Source of the DNA: Acidobacteriota bacterium | GTDB taxonomy: Bacteria; Acidobacteriota; Polarisedimenticolia; QHYA01 | Length of the DNA stretch: 41,655 nt | Reading direction: 5' to 3' | Assembly (NCBI GenBank): GCA_003223995.1 | Contig: QHYA01000040.1 | Coordinates: 1 to 41,655, forward strand | Shown: piece by piece, positions 18,982 through 30,079 of the stretch | Numbering within the stretch: the stretch's first letter is position 1 | How the letters are laid out: each line of letters opens with the position of its first letter | Made by a program: the position numbers and the translations under genes | Notes under the pieces: generated by a model | What the model was told of the DNA's origin: nothing | Database searches by the model: none | The model's input: the letters and a program-made list of their open reading frames with translations, nothing else

Positions 18982-19989
18982 TCAGCCCGTCTGCCCCAGA
19001 ATGCTCCGGGAAATGATGATCCTCTGCACCTCGCTTGTCCCCTCGTAGATCGTCGTCACGCGCACATCCCGGTAGAGCCGTTCCACGCGGAACTCCTTCG
19101 AGTAGCCATAGCCGCCGTGGATCTGCACGGCTTCGTAGGTGACGCCCTGGGCCATCTCCGTCGCGAAGAGCTTCGCCATCGAAGATTCCCTTGGCCCATC
19201 GCCGCATCCGGCGTCGCGGTTCGCCGCGGCCCTCCAGGTCAGCAGGCGTGCGGCGTCGATGCTCGTCGCCATGTCGGCAAGCTTCGAGCGCGTCGCGCCG
19301 AACTCCGCCAGCGAGCTGCCGAAAGCCACCCGGCTCTGCGAGTAGGCCAGGGCCTCCTCCAACGCCGCCTGAGCGAGGCCAATAGCCTGGGCGGCGATGC
19401 CGATCCGGCCCGCCTCGAGGCTGGCGAGAGGGATGGACAGGCCCGCCCCCTCCTCTCCCAGCAGGTTCTCCGCCGGGATCTCGCAGTCCTGCAGCAAGAC
19501 GCTTCCCGTCTTCGATGCGCGGAGGCCCATCTTGTCCTCGAGCTTGCCGAAACGGAATCCCGGAAACTGCGGCTCGGCGATGAAGGCGCTGATCCCCTTC
19601 TTGCCTCGAGAGCTGTCGGTGACGGCGAAGATGAGAAAGACTGAGCCAATCTGGACGTTGGTCACCCAGGACTTTTCCCCGTTGAGGATCCAGCGATTCC
19701 CCTTCCGCTCGGCGCGCGTCTTGAGGGCCCCTGCGTCGGAGCCGCACGAGGGCTCGGTCAGGCAGAAGCCCCCGATCACCCGGCCGGAGGCGAGCGGCCT
19801 GAGGTAGCGCTCCTTCTGCTCCTTGGTGCCGAATCGGAGGATCGGGTAGGCGCAAACGGAGTTGGTGACCGACAGGGTCACCGCGGTAGAGGCACAGACG
19901 CGCGCGACCTCCTCGATGACGATCGCGTAGGAGACGCAGTCCAGCCCCGAACCACCCCATTCCTCCGGCACGATCAGCTCGAGATCCAT
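18982..19989 (-). CDS. Acyl-CoA dehydrogenase, short-chain type, lacking the N-terminal ~40-45 residues
   Basis: [38 protein letters not shown]...[36 protein letters not shown]...[15 protein letters not shown]. In-frame TAA lies shortly upstream of the first ATG. Confidence 0.9.
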   Translation of the reverse strand: MDLELIVPEEWGGSGLDCVSYAIVIEEVARVCASTAVTLSVTNSVCAYPILRFGTKEQKERYLRPLASGRVIGGFCLTEPSCGSDAGALKTRAERKGNRWILNGEKSWVTNVQIGSVFLIFAVTDSSRGKKGISAFIAEPQFPGFRFGKLEDKMGLRASKTGSVLLQDCEIPAENLLGEEGAGLSIPLASLEAGRIGIAAQAIGLAQAALEEALAYSQSRVAFGSSLAEFGATRSKLADMATSIDAARLLTWRAAANRDAGCGDGPRESSMAKLFATEMAQGVTYEAVQIHGGYGYSKEFRVERLYRDVRVTTIYEGTSEVQRIIISRSILGQTG

Positions 19990-20039
19990 ACCGGGTCCTG
20001 CCGGCCGGACTGGTCTTCCGCCGGCACGGGCAGTTTAAC

Positions 20040-20585
20040 TCACGGCTCGATCAGGCCGAAGCTGCCGTCGGGGCGCCGGTACAGGACGGAGATCCTCTGG
20101 CTGATGGAGTTCCGGAAGACGACGAACTCACTGTGGCTGCCGTCGACCTCGAGCACGGCCTCTTCCGGGGTCATCGGCTTGACCAGGTAGCTGTTGGTCC
20201 GGACGATCCGGGGTGGCTCCCCGGCGGAGGGGCCGGCCATTTCCGTCTCCGGGGCCGGGGGGAGGGCCGTGCGGATGCTCTCGGCCCCTTTCTTCTTGTT
20301 GCGCCGCTTGATCTTCTCCTTGTGCTTCTTGGCCTGCCGCTCGAGCTTCTCCATGACGAGACCGATGGCGCTGTACATGTCTTCGGTCTCCCCCGACCCC
20401 GACATCGTCGCCGTCCGGGCGTGGACGACGATCTCGGCGATGTGCCTGTGCTTCTCGACGGCGAGGATCACGTGGGTCTCGATGATATCGTCGAGGTACT
20501 TGTGGAGTTTCTGGAGCTTGTCGACGGTGAATTCCCGGAGAGCGGGCGTGATCTCGATGTGCCTGCCGGTGATATCGACACTCAT
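20040..20585 (-). CDS. hpf: Ribosome hibernation-promoting factor, long form
   Basis: MSVDITGRHIEITPALREFTVDKLQKLHKYLDDIIETHVILAVEKHRHIAEIVVHARTATMSGSGETEDMYSAIGLVMEKLERQAKKHKEK; C-terminal domain RTNSYLVKPMTPEEAVLEVD. Confidence 0.95.
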   Translation of the reverse strand: MSVDITGRHIEITPALREFTVDKLQKLHKYLDDIIETHVILAVEKHRHIAEIVVHARTATMSGSGETEDMYSAIGLVMEKLERQAKKHKEKIKRRNKKKGAESIRTALPPAPETEMAGPSAGEPPRIVRTNSYLVKPMTPEEAVLEVDGSHSEFVVFRNSISQRISVLYRRPDGSFGLIEP

Positions 20586-20600
20586 GTCCGGGCCTCCTCC

Positions 20601-22037
20601 CTAGCTGAAGACCTGCCGGCGGCTTGTGGATGAAGCTATCCGGAGCTCCTCGCGGTACTTCGCCACGGTCCTCCGAGCGATCTTCAACCCTTCGGATCGA
20701 AGCATCTTCGCGATCTCCGAATCGCTGTATGGATGATGGGGATCCTCCTCGCCGACGATTTTCCGGATCTTCTGCTTCACGGTCAGTGACGAGATGTCCT
20801 CCCCGTAGGCCGAGTGGATTCCGCTGTGGAAGAAAAACCTCATCTCATAGAGACCACGCGGAGTGTGCATGTACTTGTTGTTCACGACGCGGCTGACGGT
20901 CGATTCATGCATGCCGATGTCCTCGGCGACATCCTTGAGGATCAGGGGGCGGATCTTCTCGATGCCGGACTCGAGAAACTCACGCTGGAAGCGGACGATG
21001 CTGGTGGCGACCTTGTAGATGGTCCTCTGCCTTTCCTCCAGGCTCTTGATCAGCCGGAACGCGGAGCGGAGCTTCTCCCGCACGTAGGCCTTGGCCTCGC
21101 GGTTCGCGGCGTCGGACCCTCGCTCCACCATTCGCCGGTAGACCGGCGAGATCCTCAACCGGGGCAGCCCCTCCTCGTTCAGCAGCACCTGGTAGTCGTC
21201 GTCGATCTTCAGGACGTACACGTCCGGGACGACGTACTGCGACGAGGTGACGTTGTACTTCTGTCCGGGCTTCGGATCCAGGCCCCGAATGATCTCGAGA
21301 TAGTGTCCGAGCTCCTCCATGCTGCATCCGATCACCTCGGCCAGCTCCTTGTAGCGCTGGTTCTGGAGCTTGTCGAGGTGGTGGAGGATGATGTCCTCCT
21401 CCGGCCCCCCGTCGCCGCCGACATGGCGCAACTGGATCAGGAGGCATTCCTGGAGGTCGCGCGCGGCGACTCCGGGAGGATCGAACCCCTGAACGAACCC
21501 GAGCGTGAACTCGATCTCCTCCTTGTTGAAGGAGGGGTCCATCTTGCAGATCTCCTCGACCGTCGCCCGCAGGAAGCCGTCCTCGTCCAGGTTGCCGATG
21601 ATCGCGCGGCCGATCGCCTTGACCTGTTCGGAGGAGGTGGACAGGTCGAGCTGCCAGGCAAGATGGTCGGAGAGGCTGCTGGGCTTCGACAGGGTGTTCT
21701 CGAAAGACGGCAGTTCCTCGCGGTACTCGACCGGGGGGCGGGGGATGTACTCCCCATCGAGATCCTGGAAGAACGACTCGTAATCGATCTCGTCGTAGGG
21801 GGTTTTTTCGGGGTTCGCCTCGACCTCGGCGGGACCGTCGGGCTTCTCTGGCTGGGGGGACTCGGCTGTCTCGGTCGTGGAGCCGTCCTCGAGGACCGGG
21901 TTGTCCTCGAGCTCCTGAGCGACCTCCTCGACCAGCTCGAGCTTCGACATCTGCAGCAGCTTGATCGCCTGCTGCAGAGACGGCGTCATGATCAGCTTCT
22001 GGGAGAGCCGGACGGTCAGCTTCTGCTCGAGAGCCAT
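20601..22037 (-). CDS. rpoN: RNA polymerase sigma-54 factor
   Basis: QKLIMTPSLQQAIKLLQMSKLELVEEVAQELEDNPVLE...PRGLYEMRFFFHSGI...ARRTVAKYREELRIASSTSRR (RpoN box). Confidence 0.97.
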   Translation of the reverse strand: MALEQKLTVRLSQKLIMTPSLQQAIKLLQMSKLELVEEVAQELEDNPVLEDGSTTETAESPQPEKPDGPAEVEANPEKTPYDEIDYESFFQDLDGEYIPRPPVEYREELPSFENTLSKPSSLSDHLAWQLDLSTSSEQVKAIGRAIIGNLDEDGFLRATVEEICKMDPSFNKEEIEFTLGFVQGFDPPGVAARDLQECLLIQLRHVGGDGGPEEDIILHHLDKLQNQRYKELAEVIGCSMEELGHYLEIIRGLDPKPGQKYNVTSSQYVVPDVYVLKIDDDYQVLLNEEGLPRLRISPVYRRMVERGSDAANREAKAYVREKLRSAFRLIKSLEERQRTIYKVATSIVRFQREFLESGIEKIRPLILKDVAEDIGMHESTVSRVVNNKYMHTPRGLYEMRFFFHSGIHSAYGEDISSLTVKQKIRKIVGEEDPHHPYSDSEIAKMLRSEGLKIARRTVAKYREELRIASSTSRRQVFS

Positions 22038-22043
22038 TTCGCT

Positions 22044-22823
22044 TCAGTCCAGTCTGAATTTCTCCCCTAGATAGATCCGGCGGACTTCAGGGTCCGAGGC
22101 CAGATCCTGCGGGGTTCCGTGTCTGAAGATCCTGCCGGCGCTAATAATATAAGCTCGGTCGGTGATCTGTAAAGTTTCCCGCACGTTGTGATCGGTGATC
22201 AGCACGCCGATATGCCGTGATCGCAACTCCCGCACCAGCCGCTGGATGTCGGCAACGGCGATCGGATCGATGCCTGCGAAGGGTTCGTCCAGCAGCATGA
22301 AGGAGGGATCCGCGCACAGCGCCCGCGCGATCTCTGCGCGCCGCCTCTCTCCTCCCGAGAGTTGGTAGGAGGGGGCCGAAGCCAGACTCTCCAGGCCGAA
22401 CTCCTTGAGGAGCTCCCGGCTGCGGCGACGCATCTGTTCGCGTGCGACGCCCCGGGCCTCCAGGACTGCGAGCAGGTTCTCCTCGACCGTCAGGCGGCGG
22501 AAGATCGACGACTCCTGGGGGAGATAGCTGACCCCCTTGCGCGCGCGCAGGTACATTGGCAGATCCGTGATCTCCTCCTCGCCAAGGAAGATCCTTCCCT
22601 CATCGGGTCGCACCAAGCCGAGGATGAGATGGAAGCTGGTTGTCTTGCCAGCGCCGTTGGGTCCGAGCAGCCCGACGATCTCCCCGCGGCCGATGGAGAC
22701 CCCCACTCCCTCCACAACAAAGCGCCCGCGGCAGCGTTTCCTCAGCCCCTCGGCCCGCAACTCACCGTCTGTCGCCGCTTGCGTCCCGGCCTCGCTGGGC
22801 AAACCTGACCTTTCCACGCTCAC
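22044..22823 (-). CDS. lptB: LPS export ABC transporter ATP-binding protein
   Basis: LLGPNGAGKTTSFHLILGL, SYLPQESSIFRRLTVEENL, LSGGERRRAEIARAL, LLDEPFAGIDPIAV; next to lptC/lptA-like gene and rpoN. Confidence 0.95.
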   Translation of the reverse strand: MSVERSGLPSEAGTQAATDGELRAEGLRKRCRGRFVVEGVGVSIGRGEIVGLLGPNGAGKTTSFHLILGLVRPDEGRIFLGEEEITDLPMYLRARKGVSYLPQESSIFRRLTVEENLLAVLEARGVAREQMRRRSRELLKEFGLESLASAPSYQLSGGERRRAEIARALCADPSFMLLDEPFAGIDPIAVADIQRLVRELRSRHIGVLITDHNVRETLQITDRAYIISAGRIFRHGTPQDLASDPEVRRIYLGEKFRLD

Positions 22824-24942
22824 CCGAGCCGGCCCCCAACACGGCGATGTTATCCGTGGACAGATCGACGGTCAACGCCGGACCTTCGAAGTGGCGGCCC
22901 TGCGCCTCGTCGTCCACTGTCGCGGGCTTCAGCTCGCCGACGAGCGTCACCTTGTTTTCGGACACCAGGTGCTCGGCCCTGTCGGCGGTTCCTCTCCTCG
23001 ATCCCGAGATCAGGCTCACGTGGCCGAGGGCCTCGACTCTCTCGATCCTCCGCCCCCGCGCCGGAGAAGTCCCGGCCGAGCCCGGACCCTCCGGCCCCTG
23101 GGATTGATCCACGAGGATCTCATCAGCGTGCAGGGAGGAGCCGGTCTCCCTGTAGGAGCATCCTTCCCGGTAGCGCAGCTGTGCGGACGCCTCCTCGTAG
23201 AACATCTCCGGAGCGGAGATCGTATAGGGGATCTGATTCCCCGCCGAGGTCTGCCGGATCCCACGCGTGACCACTTCTCCCCAGGCATGAGCGATGCCCT
23301 CGTTCTGGTACAGGTCGAGGGATGCGGCCTGAAGGCTCGTCTGCTCCTGCCAGGCTCGCACCCCTCCGCGGAAGGAGGCTTCCCTGGAGGCGGAGAGAAA
23401 GACCGCATCGGGCGATTCGACGAAGACCGGTTTGCCCGAGGCGAACAGCGGGAGCGTGTCGTTCACTGATCCGTCCGAAGGCGCATCGTGGGAGCCCCGC
23501 CCGGCTGGCGGCAGCCGGACATGAACGTTCCCCTGGGCGCGGAGCTGCCCCGCGGCACTGTCGCTCTCCAGACGGTCGGCGACCACCAGCCGGTTCTCCT
23601 GCCGGATCCATGGCCGGCCCCCCTCCAGGCTGATCCGGCTTTCCGCAAACGAGGCTTGCTCGCCGCCGGCCCTCCCTTCGGGGGTCTGCATGCGCACCGA
23701 CCCCCGCGCCGTAGCCGTCCGAAGCCGCCCCGCCTCGATATCGAACGACATCTCCTGCGCCTGAAGCGTTTCTTGTCCGTCCTTCTTCTCCCTCACAAGG
23801 GTCGCCTCCGGACGGGCTTCGACAGCGCGAGGACGCCCCTCGGGGTCGAACCCTATCGCGATCTCCGGAGCTTGAAGGTGCATCGGGCCCTGTTCATCCT
23901 GGCTTTGGAGCTGCGCCTGGCCGGCCAGCACGGCCCGGCTGGGAGAGCCGGGGGCCGGACGGGACAGCTCCAAGCGGGAGGCGGCGAAGGTAATCGGAGG
24001 CCGCGACGGGGCAGCCTGCAGCAGCCCGCGCACGGAGCCCTCGAAGCGGGCCCCTGTAGGCGGCACGGAGGGACCCACGCTCACACGGTCGGCCTCGATC
24101 CATTCCTGCTCGCTGGTCTGGCCCACAAACGCCGGCGGTCCCTGGAGGCCCTGCTGTTGCTCCTGCCGGACCGCTTGGGGACCCTGGTGCGACGGGGCGG
24201 CATTTCGCTCCGGAAGCGATCTCTCCTCGGTTCCCCCGGGAGCAACAGCAGCGGCAACCTGCCCTTGCTCCGGGCCGGCGAACCGGACTCTACCCGCCAG
24301 CACGACTGGCGACTCGCTTGATTTCCGGGACACGCTGGCCGCCGTCACCGTCCATCCCGCGAGAGCTCCCTGATCGCACCGGATCGTGACGGGCCCCGCG
24401 AGCAGCACGGACCCTGTGCCGATCTCCTCTTCCAGCGTTTTCCCCTCTCCGGAGAAGCCTGGCGCGCGGAAGCGAACGGGCCCGGGAGCGGTGATCGTTT
24501 TCTCCTTCGCGAGGTATTTCGCTGAAGGAGCCTCGAACCGCTCCCCCTTCTCGCTCTGGGCGACGACGTTTCCCTCCAGCTCCACCGCCGAGATCTTCCC
24601 CTCTTCCGTCAGGACCTTTCCCTTATCCGCGGAGACGCGCACGGGTCCCGCAGGCCGCTGGATGTCGAAGGACTCGATCCCCTCCAGAAGGATGACGTTC
24701 GATTCCGTCCCGACCATGTGGCTGGCGCGCAGCGAGTAGAGAGGCTTGCCCTCCTGGGTCTGCTCGAAGATGAACTTCTTCATCTCGCTCGACGGGACGC
24801 TGGCAGAGATCGGAGGGGCAGCGCGGGCGCTGCGGGGCGGGGTCCTCCCGCGCAGGATGGAATAGGCGACGTAGCCTGCGAGGGGCACGATCAGGATCAG
24901 GATCATGACCCGCACGTATCGCGTTGGGGTTCTCATCGGCAT
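22762..24942 (-). CDS. Large LptC-like protein with LptA/OstA-like repeats (fused LPS transport periplasmic component)
   Basis: TM anchor RVMILILIVPLAGYVAYSILRG, LptC-like domain (MVGTESNVILLEGIESFDIQRPAGPVRVSADKGKVL...ISAVELEGNVVAQSEKGERFEAPSAKYLAKEKTITAPGPVRF), Gln/Pro-rich linker, then OstA-like repeats (GNVHVRLPPAGR..., ASFRGGVRAWQEQTSLQAASLDLY); directly upstream of lptB. Confidence 0.8.
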   Translation of the reverse strand: MPMRTPTRYVRVMILILIVPLAGYVAYSILRGRTPPRSARAAPPISASVPSSEMKKFIFEQTQEGKPLYSLRASHMVGTESNVILLEGIESFDIQRPAGPVRVSADKGKVLTEEGKISAVELEGNVVAQSEKGERFEAPSAKYLAKEKTITAPGPVRFRAPGFSGEGKTLEEEIGTGSVLLAGPVTIRCDQGALAGWTVTAASVSRKSSESPVVLAGRVRFAGPEQGQVAAAVAPGGTEERSLPERNAAPSHQGPQAVRQEQQQGLQGPPAFVGQTSEQEWIEADRVSVGPSVPPTGARFEGSVRGLLQAAPSRPPITFAASRLELSRPAPGSPSRAVLAGQAQLQSQDEQGPMHLQAPEIAIGFDPEGRPRAVEARPEATLVREKKDGQETLQAQEMSFDIEAGRLRTATARGSVRMQTPEGRAGGEQASFAESRISLEGGRPWIRQENRLVVADRLESDSAAGQLRAQGNVHVRLPPAGRGSHDAPSDGSVNDTLPLFASGKPVFVESPDAVFLSASREASFRGGVRAWQEQTSLQAASLDLYQNEGIAHAWGEVVTRGIRQTSAGNQIPYTISAPEMFYEEASAQLRYREGCSYRETGSSLHADEILVDQSQGPEGPGSAGTSPARGRRIERVEALGHVSLISGSRRGTADRAEHLVSENKVTLVGELKPATVDDEAQGRHFEGPALTVDLSTDNIAVLGAGSGERGKVRFAQRGRDASGDRR

Positions 24943-25036
24943 CCGGGCCTTCGATCCCCGGTCTGGATCAGGCCCCGACCGGCAGGACCTCCCTGCCGCG
25001 GGCGGGCTGAGTGTTCCGGACCGCTCCGGGGCGGGG

Positions 25037-26287
<1,251 letters not shown>

Positions 26288-26359
26288 TTTAGCGCGATTT
26301 ACCGCGACTCGAGGAGGCTCCGCGGCCTCTTGCGTCCTCCTCCGGGGGGTGGAGTTGCG

Positions 26360-27142
26360 TTAGTGTCCCTTGAAGGACGGCTTGCGCTTTTGGACGAAGG
26401 CCGATGTCCCTTCCTTCATGTCCAGGGTCGCGAAGCAGAGGCCGAACAGCGCGGCCTCCAGCCCCATCGCCTCACCCTGGGACATCTCGCAGCCCCGGCG
26501 AATCGACTCCAGAGCGTAGCGAATGGCGATGGGGCCCTTCGCGAGAATCGTCGCGACGATCTTCTCGGCCGTCTCGATCAACTGCTGCGGATCGACGACC
26601 CGGCTGACGAGGCCGATGCGGAAGGCCTCCTCCGACGTGATCGTCTCGCCGGTCAGGATCAGGTAGGTCGCGTGGGCGCGGCCGACGACCCGGGGGAGCC
26701 TCTGGGTCCCTCCCGCTCCCGGGATCAGGCCGAGGTTGACCTCGGGCTGGCCGAACCTCGCGTTCGTGGAGCAGATCCGGATGTGGCAGGCGAGAGCCAG
26801 CTCGCAGCCCCCGCCGAGGGCGAAGCCGTTGACGGCCGCGATGACCGGTTTGGGGCAGCTCTCGATCCGGTCGAGGACCTCCTGGCCGTGCTCGGAGAAC
26901 GCCTTCCCCCCCGCCGCGTCGAGACCGGACAACTCCTCGATATCGGCCCCGGCGACGAAAGCCTTCTCACCCGCGCCGGTGATGATCATCGCGCCAGCGG
27001 AGCGGTCCGATGTGAAATCGAACACGGCATGAGCGATCTCTGTCAGCAGGCTGCTGCTGAGGGCATTCAGTTTCTGGGGACGGTTGACGGTCAATAGGGC
27101 GACGGCGCCCCGCTTCTCCAGGAGGATGTTGTCGTAGCTCAT
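26360..27142 (-). CDS. Enoyl-CoA hydratase/isomerase
   Basis: TVNRPQKLNALSSSLLTEI, IITGAGEKAFVAGADIEEL, AAVNGFALGGGCELALACHIRI, LGLIPGAGGTQRLPRVVG. Confidence 0.95.
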   Translation of the reverse strand: MSYDNILLEKRGAVALLTVNRPQKLNALSSSLLTEIAHAVFDFTSDRSAGAMIITGAGEKAFVAGADIEELSGLDAAGGKAFSEHGQEVLDRIESCPKPVIAAVNGFALGGGCELALACHIRICSTNARFGQPEVNLGLIPGAGGTQRLPRVVGRAHATYLILTGETITSEEAFRIGLVSRVVDPQQLIETAEKIVATILAKGPIAIRYALESIRRGCEMSQGEAMGLEAALFGLCFATLDMKEGTSAFVQKRKPSFKGH

Positions 27143-27154
27143 GGCCTCTCCGCT

Positions 27155-28042
27155 TCAGCGAGCGAGGAAGTCGTTCGGACGGGGCGGTTCGGTCGAGTAG
27201 TCGTAGAAACCCTTGCCGCACTTGCGGCCATGATAGCCGGCCAGGACCATGCGCTTCAGCAGCGGCGGGGGCGCGAATCGGGGTTCGCGGAACTCCTCGA
27301 ACATGATGTTGGCGATGTAGTAGGTCGTGTCGAGCCCGACCAGATCGAGCAGCGTGAAGGGGCCCATCGGGTGTCCGCATCCGAGCCTCATGGCGCTGTC
27401 GATGTCCTCGATCGATCCGACCCCCTCCTCCAGCGCCCGGATGGCGTCGAGGATATAGGGAACGAGGAGGCGATTGACGATGAAGCCGGAGCGATCGGAC
27501 GCCTGCACGGGGGTCTTCCCCAGGGAGCGGACGAAGCCGGTGGCCGTCTCCAGCACCCCCGCATCGGTAGCGAAGGTCCGCACGACCTCCACGAGCTTCA
27601 TCAGCGGGACAGGATTGAAGAAGTGCAGTCCGATGAAACAGCCTGGTCTGCCGGTGGCCGCCATCAGCTCCGTGATCGAGAGGGAAGACGTGTTGCTGGC
27701 GAAGATCGCGTCGGGCTTGCAGATCTTGTCCAGGCGCTTGAAGGTGTCCCGTTTCGGATCGAGGCTCTCGACGATCGCCTCCACGATCAGATCGCAGTCG
27801 GCCAGGTCCGCAAGGGTCGTCGTGCCGGTGAGGCGCCCCATGACGGCCGGCTTCTCCTCGGGCTTCAGCTTCCCCTTTTCGACCCCCTTGCTCAAGGACT
27901 TGTCGATGGCTGCCAGACCCTGGCGCAAGAGATCGTCGGAGACCTCGCGGACGACCGTGCGGTAGCCGGCCTGAGCTGACACCTGTGCGATGCCTGAGCC
28001 CATCAGACCGCATCCTACGACCCCTACCTTCCCGATTTTCAT
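27155..28042 (-). CDS. 3-hydroxybutyryl-CoA dehydrogenase
   Basis: [35 protein letters not shown]...[40 protein letters not shown]...[11 protein letters not shown]. Confidence 0.96.
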   Translation of the reverse strand: MKIGKVGVVGCGLMGSGIAQVSAQAGYRTVVREVSDDLLRQGLAAIDKSLSKGVEKGKLKPEEKPAVMGRLTGTTTLADLADCDLIVEAIVESLDPKRDTFKRLDKICKPDAIFASNTSSLSITELMAATGRPGCFIGLHFFNPVPLMKLVEVVRTFATDAGVLETATGFVRSLGKTPVQASDRSGFIVNRLLVPYILDAIRALEEGVGSIEDIDSAMRLGCGHPMGPFTLLDLVGLDTTYYIANIMFEEFREPRFAPPPLLKRMVLAGYHGRKCGKGFYDYSTEPPRPNDFLAR

Positions 28043-28065
28043 GGATTTTTCCCCCGGAGGTTCTC

Positions 28066-29244
28066 TCAGCACGCCTCGACGACCATCGCCACCCCCTGCC
28101 CTCCGCCGATGCAAGCGGAGGCGACGCCGTGGCGGCCCCTGCGCCGGCGCAACTCCAGCAAGAGCGTCAGCACCAGCCGGGTGCCCGTCGCTCCAAGAGG
28201 GTGTCCCAGGGCGATCGCCCCGCCGTTGACATTGACCTTCTCGCGATCGAGCTTCAACTCCTTCTCGACCGCGAGGTACTGGGCCGCGAAAGCCTCGTTG
28301 ATCTCGAACAGGTCCACATCCTGAAGACCCAGAGACGCCCGTTCGATGGCCTTCCGGATGGCCGGCACGGGCCCGATGCCCATCATGCGGGGCTCGACCC
28401 CGGCGAAGGCCCAGGAGACTATCCGCCCCAGCGGCTTCGCTCCCGATCGTGCCGCCGCTTCGGAGGAGGCGACGATGACCGCGGCCGCCCCGTCCACGAT
28501 GCCGGAAGCATTTCCTGCCGTGACAAGCTCTCCCTTCGGGAAAGCCGGGGGGAGCCTCGCGAGCCCCTCGAGCGTGGAGTCCGGACGGCGATGGTCGTCC
28601 TCGCGGACCAGCCGGGCCTCCCTCCGCTCGAGCACCTCGACAGGGACGATCTCCTCGTCGAACTTACCGGCTCGGTAGGCCGCTTCGGCCGCTTGCTGGC
28701 TGCGCAGTGCGTAGGCGTCCGCCTGCTGGCGCGTAATCCCCTTCTCGCGGGCGAGGACCTCGGCCGTTCCCGCCATCGTCAACCCGGCGCAGTTGTCCAT
28801 CAGCGCCACCATGAGCAGATCCTCGAGCTTCCCCTCCCCCAGCCGAAGCCCGCTGCGCAGCCCCCGGATTACATGGGGGGCCTGAGTCATGTTCTCCATC
28901 CCGCCAGCAAGCACCCTTTCGGCTTCCCCGAGATGGATCATCTGCGCCCCGCTCACGATGGACTGGATTCCCGACCCGCACAGCCTGTTCACCGTCAGAG
29001 CCGGCACGCCAACCGGTAGACCGGCCTTGAGGGCGACATGACGGGCTCCGTAGGAGGCGTTGCCCGAGGTCTGGAGGGCGTTTCCGAAGACGACGTGATC
29101 GATCTCGCCCGGCCGCAGTCCGCTGCGCTCCAGAGCGGCGCGGGCGGCGATCGCCCCCAGGTCGATATCGGTGATGTCGCGGAAGTGACCCGTGTACTCG
29201 GCCATGGGCGTGCGCGCCCCGGCGATGATGACGATATCTTTCAC
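28066..29244 (-). CDS. Acetyl-CoA acetyltransferase (thiolase)
   Basis: [18 protein letters not shown]...[20 protein letters not shown]...[15 protein letters not shown]...[20 protein letters not shown]. Confidence 0.97.
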   Translation of the reverse strand: MKDIVIIAGARTPMAEYTGHFRDITDIDLGAIAARAALERSGLRPGEIDHVVFGNALQTSGNASYGARHVALKAGLPVGVPALTVNRLCGSGIQSIVSGAQMIHLGEAERVLAGGMENMTQAPHVIRGLRSGLRLGEGKLEDLLMVALMDNCAGLTMAGTAEVLAREKGITRQQADAYALRSQQAAEAAYRAGKFDEEIVPVEVLERREARLVREDDHRRPDSTLEGLARLPPAFPKGELVTAGNASGIVDGAAAVIVASSEAAARSGAKPLGRIVSWAFAGVEPRMMGIGPVPAIRKAIERASLGLQDVDLFEINEAFAAQYLAVEKELKLDREKVNVNGGAIALGHPLGATGTRLVLTLLLELRRRRGRHGVASACIGGGQGVAMVVEAC

Positions 29245-29273
29245 GGGAAATCTCTCCGGTCCGCCAGGAGCCG

Positions 29274-29282
29274 ATTCTACCA
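29274..29282 (-). promoter_or_regulatory. Candidate extended -10 promoter for the thiolase-led gene run
   Basis: Minus strand TGGTAGAAT (TGn plus -10-like hexamer) about 30 nt upstream of the thiolase start; no clear -35. Confidence 0.4.
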
Positions 29283-29337
29283 GAGGAGGCGCGGCGCGGG
29301 CGAACAGTCGCGCCGGGGTGAAGCCCCAGCGACTCCG

Positions 29338-30066
29338 TCAGAAGGGGTGAAGGGGCGTGCGGCTCCGGAAGCTCCTGCGGTAATCCGGGGAATCTTCGAT
29401 CGTGATGCTGCGGCACATCTCGGCGAGGCGGGAGCGAAGAGCCGAGCCGATGACCCCTTCCAGGGTCTCGCGTTTCTGCATCCGCTCCGTGGGGACGTCA
29501 GGAAGGTTCGAGGTCACGATCGTTGTCTTCCTCTCGTTGTAGCGAGAGGTCAGGATGTAGAAGAGGGTCTCCTGCACCCAGCCTGTCGGCCGGCCCGAGC
29601 CGAGGTCGTCGAGCACGAGAGCGTCTACGCTGACCACGGGCTGAAGGATTTCCAGCTCCGATCCCTGGGAGGCCGGATCATATGTCCCCTGGATCGCCTT
29701 GAGAAGCTCCCGAAAGTCATAGAAGAGTCCCGCCGCGCCTTTTTCCGCGATGAGCCTTTTCAAGACGGATACGGCCAGGTGGGTCTTCCCGACGCCGGGA
29801 GGGCCCAGGAACATCAGACCCCCCTCGACGTCCGGATAGGCTTGGACGAACTCGAGGGCTAGCCGGCGGGCCTTCTTCAGGTCCGCCGTCATCTCATCGA
29901 AATTTCCCAGCTCGCATTGCAGATATCTTCGGGGAACCCGCGCACGTGTCAGAAGCCGCTCCCTCCGTGAGTGGAGGGCGCAGCCACAGCGCGCTGCGAG
30001 ACGACGTCCTGCCGTCTCTACGATCCTGAAGCCTGAGCCCTCGCAGTCGGGGCAGATGGCATCCAT
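29338..30066 (-). CDS. DnaC/IstB-like AAA ATPase with N-terminal zinc motif
   Basis: CPDCEGSGFRIVETAGRRLAARCGC, GGLMFLGPPGVGKTHLAVSVLK, DALVLDDLGS, TTIVTSNLP. Confidence 0.88.
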   Translation of the reverse strand: MDAICPDCEGSGFRIVETAGRRLAARCGCALHSRRERLLTRARVPRRYLQCELGNFDEMTADLKKARRLALEFVQAYPDVEGGLMFLGPPGVGKTHLAVSVLKRLIAEKGAAGLFYDFRELLKAIQGTYDPASQGSELEILQPVVSVDALVLDDLGSGRPTGWVQETLFYILTSRYNERKTTIVTSNLPDVPTERMQKRETLEGVIGSALRSRLAEMCRSITIEDSPDYRRSFRSRTPLHPF

Positions 30067-30079
30067 GCGCGGCCCCCCG

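Noticed and set aside
29338-30066. DnaC/IstB-like ATPase as an IS21 or prophage marker
   Set aside because: No transposase, terminal repeats or phage genes nearby; housekeeping neighbours on both sides.
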